From: Carpediemonas membranifera
Lineage: Eukaryota > Fornicata
Length of the DNA stretch: 64,000 nt
Direction of reading: 5' to 3'
NCBI GenBank assembly: GCA_019828565.1
Contig: JAHDYR010000030.1
Location: forward strand, 1 to 64,000
Of the stretch, positions 55,201-64,000 are shown one piece after another. How positions within the stretch are numbered: position 1 is the stretch's first letter; each line of letters starts with the position of its first letter. A program made the position numbers and the translations under genes. Under the pieces are notes generated by a model. It was not told the DNA's origin. It did not search any database and saw nothing but the letters and a program-made list of their open reading frames with translations.

Positions 55201-56565
55201 CTTCGGTCTTCAGGTCGGCGTCCACCGAGGCTCCCAACCTCATTGCGCAATGGGATGCCTACCTGGATGATTCCAGTATCTCCGCCCCTTCCCACGAGGG
55301 CGTGCTGAGTTTCCTGCCGGCGCTGGAGCGCCACGCTGCCAGCGCGGGCCTACACTTGAACCGCAGCAAGTGCTTCTGGCTCGGCGAGCGGGAGCTCCCG
55401 GAGTTCCCGACCCATTCCTGCCGGAAGGTCCTGGGTCACTACCTCGGCACGGACCCCGAGGCGCGAGCCCTTGCAACCATTAAGGGCATCCGCGACCGCC
55501 AGGCCGTCATCAACGACCTGTTTGAACGCCTGCCCCTGCAGGTAGCGAGCCTGTTGGCTCGCGTCTGTGTGCTCCAGGCGAGCACCTATTCCTTGAGGGC
55601 ACCAGAAGAGCTGGACCCACTACTACTGACCTGTCACGTCCGTGACCTCGAAGGCATCGACGCCGAGAAGAACTCCATTATTGCTCGTGCCTTCTGCCTA
55701 TCGGACGCGACCGCTAAGTGGATCCTCCCAGCCCCCATCTCCAAGGGCGGCCTGGGCTTCGTCAACCTCCGGGACATTCATCACGCCGCCTCGACTGCCT
55801 TCACCGAGTTCTGGGCAGCCAGGCACCACGCCTCTCCTTCCTTCCCCCGCCAGTGTGAGCTGTTTGAGCTCCTTTGGGACGAGAAGCTGTCCGATTTCCC
55901 CCCGACCCTGCGGGGAGCCCTGTGACGTCCTTTCCGATGGCGTTGCGGGCAACAGGTGGCTCCACCACTTCCCTGAGACGAGGGATACGCAGTTCTCCAA
56001 CAACGAGTACCGCGAAGCAGTGTGCGCCCGTTACGCCCTTGGTAACGCCCCCGCCGGTACAACGTGCGCCAGGTGCGGTCGCAACTGTTCTCGCGAGCCG
56101 AACCACGGCGTCACCTGCCCCCATCTCGGCGGCTTCAAGTCCCGATGCCACGATAAGATCCGCGACATCTTGTCTGAGGCTCTGCGGGCCTCCTCTCGCT
56201 TCGACACCGTCCTAGTTGAGAACACAGCCACACGTGACCCCACTGGGTACAAGTGCCACGACATTCAGGCTCAAGAGGGGGACACTCACACCGCCATCGA
56301 CGTGACGGTTGTGAGTCCCCTCGCTACCCCCGCTCGCGTCGACACCCGCCTGGCCGAGAAAGCCAGACAGCACCAAGCCTCGACCTCCAAGCCACTGATA
56401 TTCTTAGTGTCATCATCCGGTTCATTACACGCTGACGCTGAGGACATTCTCAGCTGGCTGCCCGTCTGGCACCGCGAACACGCAGTCGTCGCCATCCAAC
56501 GCGAGCTCTTCAGCGCACACCGCCATGTGAAGCTCCTCGCATCAGCATATCTGCGTCACACTTAA
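52269..56565 (+). CDS. E2 reverse transcriptase with restriction-like endonuclease
   Basis: The start is the ATG of MKEPRKRRRGKELPKK, 13 nt inside the element; upstream codons read 18S sequence and are not used. In order: a basic N terminus; seven 40-residue Ala/Thr-rich repeats (about 182-461); a C2H2-type finger (CRRCQ...HLHGAQH). The reverse transcriptase follows (LDWQNAFN with Asp910, GVKQGDPLSPF, AYLDDSS with Tyr998). Then come a Cys/His cluster (CARCGRNCSREPNHGVTC) and an endonuclease-like motif (IDVTVVSP). This order is that of the CRE/R2-type elements with a restriction-like endonuclease. One extra C near 55903 shifts the frame between polymerase and Cys/His cluster; the frame without it runs to 56565. 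Confidence 0.9.
52812..53651 (+). repeat. 120-bp tandem repeat coding for 40-residue units (7 copies)
   Basis: Seven nearly perfect 120-bp units keep the reading frame and code for Ala/Thr/Gly/Pro-rich repeats (EAEGSGPKATTLVYPAGTTG part). Unit 6 differs by cctctaag for ccactaag. A long Gly-rich frame on the other strand is a shadow of this repeat. Confidence 0.95.
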
Positions 56566-56695
56566 GCAGTGCCTTAAACTGCACCGTGGTCCGAACGGAT
56601 TCGCGCTCTAGCGGTCCTTACACCGCAAGTCTTCTGCCACTGACCAGTCCTTCGCTTTTCCCAGTCAGGCTCGCTCCGCTCGCCCAATAAACGTC

Positions 56696-56876
56696 ATACG
56701 CTTCAGGAGCTGGAATTACCGCGGCTGCTGGCACCAGACTTTCCCTCCTGTAGCTCCTCGTTAAGGTTTTTAGATTGTACTCATTTCGATTGCATGACTG
56801 AAAAGCCACGCATCGATATTTCTTGTCACTACCTCGCCCTGTGGGCATTGGGTAATTTGCGCGCCTGCTGCTTTCC
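56696..56876 (-). rRNA. 18S rRNA fragment (target duplication 2)
   Basis: 181 bp identical by eye to 61080-61260, between E2 and E3. Confidence 0.88.
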
Positions 56877-56889
56877 CGGCTTTTTCGTC

Positions 56890-59800
56890 ATGAAGGAGCC
56901 CAGAAAGCGCAGAAGAGGTAAGGAATTACCTAAGAAACCGTCTGATCGCTCTTTTGCCGCGATTCCCGGTGCCTCACTGTCCACGTCGTCGAATCATCTA
57001 GAAGTCCCCGACAAATCCGCCGTAGACCGCCAAAGAAGCCAGAAGCGAGCACAACCTATTGCACCTAGCAGTTCTGCCGAGCCCATTCCGTCCCCGAACG
57101 CCACTACGAGTCGTCTTCACGACGATCCCCTCCAAAAATGCGAAGAACCCCGAAAGAACCTCCGAATTCCCCAGAAGCTCCGTAACTTCGCTCCAAACAA
57201 GAACGACAGCTCTAATACAGTGGTTATTCCACCGAACGAGCGTTCTTCTTGCCGCATTCCCGGTGATCGCTCGATCAATTCCAAGAATCAGCCGTCCAAC
57301 GCCACGAAGGCCCACAAGACGCAGAGACAAGCATCAATGAAGGCATTTACCGCTTCCAATGCATCAGCAAGCAATTCAGCCGCCACCGCCTCGCCTTCTC
57401 ATCCCGCCGCCACTAAAGCCGCCACCACCAAGGCCGCCGCCGAGGCTGAGGGCTCCGGCCCGAAGGCCACAACTCTTGTCTATCCTGCTGGCACCACGGG
57501 CACGCCCGTAGACGCCGCCACCAACGACACTTCCACAGCCGCTGCCACTAAGGCCGCCGCCGAGGCTGAGGGCTCCGGCCCGAAGGCCACAACTCTTGTC
57601 TATCCTGCTGGCACCACGGGCACGCCCGTAGACGCCGCCACCAACGACACTTCCACAGCCGCTGCCACTAAGGCCGCCGCCGAGGCTGAGGGCTCCGGCC
57701 CGAAGGCCACAACTCTTGTCTATCCTGCTGGCACCACGGGCACGCCCGTAGACGCCGCCACCAACGACACTTCCACAGCCGCTGCCACTAAGGCCGCCGC
57801 CGAGGCTGAGGGCTCCGGCCCGAAGGCCACAACTCTTGTCTATCCTGCTGGCACCACGGGCACGCCCGTAGACGCCGCCACCAACGACACTTCCACAGCC
57901 GCTGCCACTAAGGCCGCCGCCGAGGCTGAGGGGCTCCGGCCCGAAGGCCACAACTCTTGTCTATCCTGCTGGCACCACGGGCACGCCCGTAGACGCCGCC
58001 ACCAACGACACTTCCACAGCCGCTGCCACTAAGGCCGCCGCCAGCCCGAAGGCCGCCAGCAACACCGAGGCCGCCGCCGGCTCGAAGGCCGCCAGCAACA
58101 CCGAGGCCTCCAGCATCTCGCCTGTGGGCCCCGATCCCGAGGCCAACTGGATCGGGCACCGCATCGTTGACCACACCAACGCTTCATTCCCGTAGCGGAT
58201 CACATACAATGGCGCTGAGGCCACCATGCGGCGGCTTACAACCAAGAAGAAGCCTTGGCAACACACCATCCGGCTCTACTCCAAGCATGACGGCGGCACC
58301 ATCGCCTTTTGCCGGCGATGCCAGCGTATCTTGCTGGACACTGGGACTCACGGCCAAACCGTCCCACTCAGGCATCTCCACGGGGCCCAGCACCTAGCTA
58401 ACGAACACAACACCGAGGCCACCCCAGCCTACTCGGCGTTTATTCACGAGTACGTCCACAAGCACGTGAAGGGCGAAGACCTGGCCCGCTTGCAGGAGCG
58501 CGTGGCCCAAAAGCGCTCTCAGCAACGCCCCGCAGATGCTGAGCCGGAGTCCCCCGCCCCCAGCTCGGCCCCCGAGAATCAAGGCTCCGCCTAACCTCCT
58601 TCATTCCAGACAAGTCCGGAGTAAGGAGCAGGAGCTCCTCCGTACCATCATCGGCCTGTCATCTGCCCCCTGCCCCGGAGTGGCAAGGCACGCGAACCAT
58701 CTACGAACAATATGGCCGGGAGATCATCCCACGCAGTCAGAGACGCGATTCAGCAGCCCACAAGCGCTCCCAAGTGTCCAGGGCAAAGTTCTTCACTAAG
58801 CATGGTCGTATGGGCAAGGCCATGTCGGCCTTCACCGCCCCCTTCTGTGAGGACTCCGCCACTATTGCAGACGCCCAAGAGCTGCATAGCCCCGCGCCAA
58901 CCGATTCACACTTCACAGCGAACGTGCCTTCAACCGCCGATCTCCCGTGCGACCACATAACCGTCGAAGAGGTCGAGCTCGCATGCCGCCGCATAGATAA
59001 GACAAGTGCGGCAGGCCTTGATTGGTTACGCCCCCAGTGCGTCCAATCCTTGGCGAAGAAGGCTGCCGGCGCCAAGGCCCTCGCTGAGCTGCTCAACTAC
59101 TGGATTACGCAGCCCCGGGCCATCCCCGACATCTGCTTACAGGGTCGGCTGGTCCTCATTCCCAAGGAGTCCCAGCCGCGCCGCTGGCGCCCGATTGCCG
59201 TCGAGTCAGCCTTGGTGCGGCTTCTACACTACATTCTTGCCCGCCGTTGGGCCCCAAGCTTCCCTGGGCTTCTGGGCCGCAACCAATACGGCTTCAAGGC
59301 CGACGGCGCCGCCCTCGCGGCCTTTTCCATCCAGCACGCATTAGTCGCTGACCCCCTCTCGGACGCGATCTTCGTGCTAGATTGGCAGAATGCCTTCAAC
59401 AGCGTGTCGGCTCAGGCCATCGAGGCCGCTCTGGACGCCTTGCCTCTCAGCCCGGCAGCCAGAGCCCTGCTCAAGCGCTCAGTGGCGCCTAACACGGTGT
59501 ACTTCCGTGGTGAACCCGTCGTTGTCCACCGGGGGAGTGAAGCAGGGCGACCCCCTCTCGCCTTTCCTCTTTAGTGTTGTCCTCTCTTCGGTCTTCAGGT
59601 CGGCGTCCACCGAGGCTCCCAACCTCATTGCGCAATGGGATGCCTACCTGGATGATTCCAGTATCTCCGCCCCTTCCCACGAGGGCGTGCTGAGTTTCCT
59701 GCCGGCGCTGGAGCGCCACGCTGCCAGCGCGGGCCTACACTTGAACCGCAGCAAGTGCTTCTGGCTCGGCGAGCGGGAGCTCCCGGAGTTCCCGACCCAT

Positions 59801-60949
59801 TCCTGCCGGAAGGTCCTGGGTCACTACCTCGGCACGGACCCCGAGGCGCGAGCCCTTGCAACCATTAAGGGCATCCGCGACCGCCAGGCCGTCATCAACG
59901 ACCTGTTTGAACGCCTGCCCCTGCAGGTAGCGAGCCTGTTGGCTCGCGTCTGTGTGCTCCAGGCGAGCACCTATTCCTTGAGGGCACCAGAAGAGCTGGA
60001 CCCACTACTACTGACCTGTCACGTCCGTGACCTCGAAGGCATCGACGCCGAGAAGAACTCCATTATTGCTCGTGCCTTCTGCCTATCGGACGCGACCGCT
60101 AAGTGGATCCTCCCAGCCCCCATCTCCAAGGGCGGCCTGGGCTTCGTCAACCTCCGGGACATTCATCACGCCGCCTCGACTGCCTTCACCGAGTTCTGGG
60201 CAGCCAGGCACCACGCCTCTCCTTCCTTCCCCCGCCAGTGTGAGCTGTTTGAGCTCCTTTGGGACGAGAAGCTGTCCGATTTCCCCCCCGCCCTGCGGGA
60301 GCCCTGTGACGTCCTTTCCGATGGCGTTGCGGGCAACAGGTGGCTCCACCACTTCCCTGAGACGAGGGATACGCAGTTCTCCAACAACGAGTACCGCGAA
60401 GCAGTGTGCGCCCGTTACGCCCTTGGTAACGCCCCCGCCGGTACAACGTGCGCCAGGTGCGGTCGCAACTGTTCTCGCGAGCCGAACCACGGCGTCACCT
60501 GCCCCCATCTCGGCGGCTTCAAGTCCCGATGCCACGATAAGATCCGCGACATCTTGTCTGAGGCTCTGCGGGCCTCCTCTCGCTTCGACACCGTCCTAGT
60601 TGAGAACACAGCCACACGTGACCCCACTGGGTACAAGTGCCACGACATTCAGGCTCAAGAGGGGGACACTCACACCGCCATCGACGTGACGGTTGTGAGT
60701 CCCCTCGCTACCCCCGCTCGCGTCGACACCCGCCTGGCCGAGAAAGCCAGACAGCACCAAGCCTCGACCTCCAAGCCACTGATATTCTTAGTGTCATCAT
60801 CCGGTTCATTACACGCTGACGCTGAGGACATTCTCAGCTGGCTGCCCGTCTGGCACCGCGAACACGCAGTCGTCGCCATCCAACGCGAGCTCTTCAGCGC
60901 ACACCGCCATGTGAAGCTCCTCGCATCAGCATATCTGCGTCACACTTAA
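56890..60949 (+). pseudogene. E3 reverse transcriptase/endonuclease, disrupted
   Basis: The start codon is at the same place as in E2. Breaks: an extra G near 57931 in the last repeat; a CAG-to-TAG stop at 58193-58195; extra C near 58570 and 58669; an extra G near 59534. The stop is a real substitution, so this copy is probably dead. The Cys/His cluster and endonuclease region (up to 60949) are in one frame with the second half of the polymerase, unlike in E1 and E2. Confidence 0.87.
57432..58031 (+). repeat. 120-bp coding tandem repeat (5 copies)
   Basis: Same unit as at 52812-53651. The fifth unit has an extra G (gaggggctccgg). Confidence 0.93.
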
Positions 60950-61079
60950 GCAGTGCCTTAAACTGCACCGTGGTCCGAACGGATTCGCGCTCTAGCGGTC
61001 CTTACACCGCAAGTCTTCTGCCACTGACCAGTCCTTCGCTTTTCCCAGTCAGGCTCGCTCCGCTCGCCCAATAAACGTC

Positions 61080-61664
61080 ATACGCTTCAGGAGCTGGAAT
61101 TACCGCGGCTGCTGGCACCAGACTTTCCCTCCTGTAGCTCCTCGTTAAGGTTTTTAGATTGTACTCATTTCGATTGCATGACTGAAAAGCCACGCATCGA
61201 TATTTCTTGTCACTACCTCGCCCTGTGGGCATTGGGTAATTTGCGCGCCTGCTGCTTTCCTTGGAAATGAAAGCTGAATCCCATGCTTTCTCTTCGGAGT
61301 CGTTCCCTAAAACCCCGTATCCGTCACAAGCTTGGTAGGCCCCGATCCTACCAACGGTACTTGATAGAGCAGAAGGTCGAGTGGCCCGTCGCCGCTCAAG
61401 GCGTGCGATCCGCTGAATTATTATGATTCACCAAACGCCCGAAGGCGGGAGGCTTAATCTAATAAGTGCCGAGGTTGCCCTCGTTTACAGCACGTATTAG
61501 CATCAGCTTTTCCGATGTTATCCACTTCGGAGTAGGGATGGCCACGGAGATTCCAACTGATTGCCCAGCTGTCCGCAGTTTCGACGTATAGAGTCTCATA
61601 CTTAGTTCACTTGCATGGCTTAATCTTTGAGACAAGCATATGACAACTGGCAGGATCAACCAGA
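61080..61664 (-). rRNA. 18S rRNA gene, 5' portion, interrupted by E3
   Basis: The minus strand begins with the conserved 18S 5' end (TCTGGTTGATCCTGCCAG, at 61664). It continues through CATATGCTTGTCTCAAAGAT, GGGTTTTAGGGAACGACTC and GCGCGCAAATTACCCAATGC to the universal GCCAGCAGCCGCGGTAATTC. Then it is cut at about base 585 by E3. The remaining two thirds of the gene are not in the window. Transcription would point to the left, towards the presumed telomere. The sequence is eukaryotic but divergent in variable regions 1 and 2. The exact 3' boundary (ATACGC) is uncertain by a few bases. Confidence 0.93.
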
Positions 61665-64000
61665 TGACGATCTGTGCCGACACTGTTTGCGAACAGCGAA
61701 TTACGACATGCACGCTGCGAAGGCCTCAAGGCCGTCCATTACGCGTGCTACGAACGTTTTCTAGCGTTTCCATCGCCGGCAAGCCGACCATGTTTCGTGA
61801 AGGTACGTTTCTCAACGTGCTGGAAGCTTCCGACGAACGATGTCCGCCGAAAACCACCCCAAGACGGTTCGCATTGAGCTTTCGCTCGGCGCTTTCCGTC
61901 CTGTTTCTTGCTAATAGCAACGCTACTAGCTAGCAATGCAACCAACCCGCGTTCAGCGCGCCCGTTTGTCGACGGTCGTCTTACGAACCATTCCTTACAG
62001 TCAGTCCGTAACTTTCGCTACGAACCTTTCCATTCGGAAAGTGGGTCTCTCAGAATTCCTTTCGGAACCCTAAGCATGAGAGAGCTTTTCGCTGTTTTTC
62101 ACTTTCGCTACTTCAGTTTACTAACTACCTCTCTCATAGGTACCAACGCGGAATTTTTGAAAACTCCAGTTTGATCGAGTACGCATGCTCACGGGGGAGC
62201 TGGGAGGTGCCCCATTGCCGATTCGGGAGCAATGTTGGGGTGAAAAAGAGGACTGTGATATTGCCGAGGCACAATTTTTAATTTAAGTGCCTTTTCCGGG
62301 CATAGTCAACGCTGGTCAAAAAAGTGACTCGGACCTCCCCCCCGTAGTTTTAGCTAGAAATGATCCTCAGGAACTCTCAGCTACCACTTCCGACTAGAAC
62401 TAGTCGAGTCGTTGCCCCCTCGGAGCGACCTAAAACTGCCATCGAGCTCAGCGGCCGGGGAAGTGCAGCCAGTGATTCGGGATTGAAACAAGCCCCGTCT
62501 AGTACATAACTACGCTTTATGGCAGTGGTAGTTGGTGGGCTGAGGTCCTTGTTGACCAAGGAAGACTGAAAAAATGTCTTTTCTTTGAATAACTCAGGCA
62601 GACCTGGAGCTGGCAACCGCTGTCTCACCCATCCTAGAGTGCTTATATAGCTCTAGTAATGGGTGCAGAGACAGCTCTATCACTTGCTTATTGGGTGAGC
62701 TGAGGTCGCTCAAAGTTGGGATCCGCGAGGTCGACCCCCCAATGAGGCTTCTTAGAACCATGCCAATTGCCGATCACACAACTACTATAGGTATAAGGAT
62801 GCATGGTAGAGTGGCTAGCCTCAGGTTTATTCCTGGCGGCCAGACTGGATGGTGCTTGCCTGTCACTTGACGCGATCAAAGATAATTAAAGAAAGCATCT
62901 GTATTGGGTGGCATGTGTACCATACGTCTTTCTATGTCCTATAGTGTTGTGTTTTGCCATTGGTTTGGCTCCAGCTCGCATCTGCCCGTCGTTGGAGATC
63001 GCTCTTGGCGGGACCAAAATCGACCTTGATCGCGACCGTGTGAACGCTGTAGACATTCTAGATGGCTTAAAGTGCCACCATCGCTCTAACTAAGCTTACT
63101 AACGGGGGTGGTGGTACTAGTTGTGTCAGCGGACACTTTGATTCAGTCAAACTGAAGTCAGCCTGGCGCTTCCAGAAATCGGTCAGTAGAGATGCCAGAC
63201 ACGAGCAAGTGCACAGATAATCCTAATACTGGCTCTAGAGCATGGATTCACTGCGTGTCCCGCGCTCCCACACCTCAAAGGTCTTGACTGGAACACGGAT
63301 TTCGACCATCTCAAAAGTGACCCGCCCAAGTGTCAGTATTCACTCAGTCCACTAACATCCCAGTGTTAGCCCAATCCAAGTCTATTGCCCCACTTTCAGC
63401 CCTCTACGACGTCCCAACTGAATTCCGAAAGTGGCTGTCCGAAGGCTCCGGGCCGCTGAACCGGGTGAAACTGACCATCGAGTTCAGGCCTGGCTCCTGG
63501 GCAAATGTACTCTATATGGCCCTAGATGGCGGCGTTATGGTCTGATCCGAGGTCTGAGGTCTGATGGAGTCAAGTCGAGTCGGTCGAAATTCACTTTTCG
63601 CCTAGAGCCGCTGGAGTGTCAGTGTGCACCCAGCCCACGTCCATCCTAGTTTTAGACGTATCTAAGGCTATTGCCCCACTTACAGTCTCTGGCTGGGTGT
63701 CATCCGAATTCAGTAGTGCCGAACTCGGTGCTCAGCGTCGCCACCGCGATCACGGCTGACACTGAGTTCAAAGCTGTTAGTGGGGCAACCGCACTCTATC
63801 CAGGCCTAGTAGCTGTAGTTACGCCAGTGGGTGCAGGCTGAGGGTGTATTGAGTCAAACTGAGTCGTCATTTTCGACGACTCCAGAAATTAAGGTTTGGA
63901 GTTTAAAAAATAAATATGGGTCAGCCATCCTGTATGAGCTTCTATTCTGATGCGATGGTGTGAGTTTCAGCCCTCTCCGACCTCTACTCGTCATGTTCGA
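61665..64000 (-). other. Probable 5' external transcribed spacer and intergenic spacer of rDNA
   Basis: Upstream of the 18S 5' end. No convincing coding gene: ORFs are under 100 codons. No 5S rRNA gene or tRNA was recognised. Degenerate repeats are visible: ctattgccccactt at 63391 and 63671, and gtcaaactga near 63146 and 63855, each followed by tccagaaat. A Pol I promoter is expected here but I cannot place it. Confidence 0.6.

Larger units (their letters stand above)
52256..56695 (+). mobile_element. E2, full-length 18S-targeted non-LTR element
   Basis: 4.44 kb. The 5' end (cggctttttcg) follows the 18S sequence ctgctgctttcc. The 3' untranslated region is ~130 bp (56566-56695). No poly(A) tail is seen. 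Its sense strand is opposite to the 18S sense strand. Confidence 0.9.
56877..61079 (+). mobile_element. E3, full-length 18S-targeted non-LTR element, decayed
   Basis: 4.2 kb, with five 120-bp repeat units (57432-58031) against seven in E2. Its 3' end runs straight into the 18S gene, which then continues without interruption to its 5' end. Confidence 0.9.

Noticed and set aside
62160-62340. 5S rRNA or tRNA gene in the spacer
   Set aside because: No internal promoter boxes or recognisable fold on either strand.

Overview
This is nuclear DNA of a GC-rich eukaryote. Bases 61080-61664 are the 5' third of a small-subunit (18S) rRNA gene on the minus strand, and almost everything to its left is retrotransposon. 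The lineage is not resolved. The 18S is eukaryotic but divergent, and the two Ty3 elements end in chromodomain-type integrases as in fungal and plant chromoviruses. An early-diverging fungus or a protist is a guess, not a result.

Layout: (1) 1-546 is a (GAC)n tract followed by a telomere-like (TTACC)n array with a perfect core of 37 units; its C-rich strand is the top strand, so the nearer chromosome end should lie to the left. (2) 547-49098 is a head-to-tail chain of twelve related elements (called TE1-TE12 here), plus one 27-nt fragment. All have their 3' end to the right, and each 3' end finishes in a telomere-like tail. Two are 'type A', with a ~670-codon ORF carrying an OTU-type cysteine protease, SUMO-interaction-like motifs and an AT-hook but no reverse transcriptase. 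Eight are 'type B' copies or parts of one, which share the type A 3' third. In type B the rest is replaced by ~421-bp tandem monomers, a tRNA-Phe(GAA)-like sequence with Pol III A and B boxes, and an antisense ORF. TE2 retains only the shared 3' third, and TE4 starts inside the tRNA-like sequence. (3) Two Ty3-type LTR elements, G1 (21529-27563, 84-bp LTRs, intact gag-pol) and G2 (42209-48152, 122-bp LTRs, frameshifted pol), are inserted in TE7 and TE12. Both carry a pair of extra genes on the opposite strand, convergent with gag-pol. (4) 49100-61079 holds three tandem copies (E1-E3) of a non-LTR element with reverse transcriptase and a restriction-like endonuclease. They are inserted in the 18S gene in antisense orientation and separated by ~180-bp duplications of 18S. 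E1 is cut off on its left, directly at the tail of TE12. (5) 61080-64000 is the 18S 5' end and its upstream spacer.

Interpretation: an rDNA array that pointed towards the telomere was broken inside an 18S-targeted element. The end was then rebuilt by successive attachment of elements whose RNA 3' tail copies the telomeric C-strand. This would be a telomere-maintaining retroelement array, in architecture like Drosophila HeT-A/TART or bdelloid terminal elements, but made of OTU-coding and tRNA-headed elements that lack their own reverse transcriptase. The source of the transferase activity is not in the window, unless the E-type enzyme or telomerase supplies it.

Caution: most disrupted ORFs differ from their sister copies by one base in a C, G or A run. 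Some 'pseudogenes' may be assembly errors.
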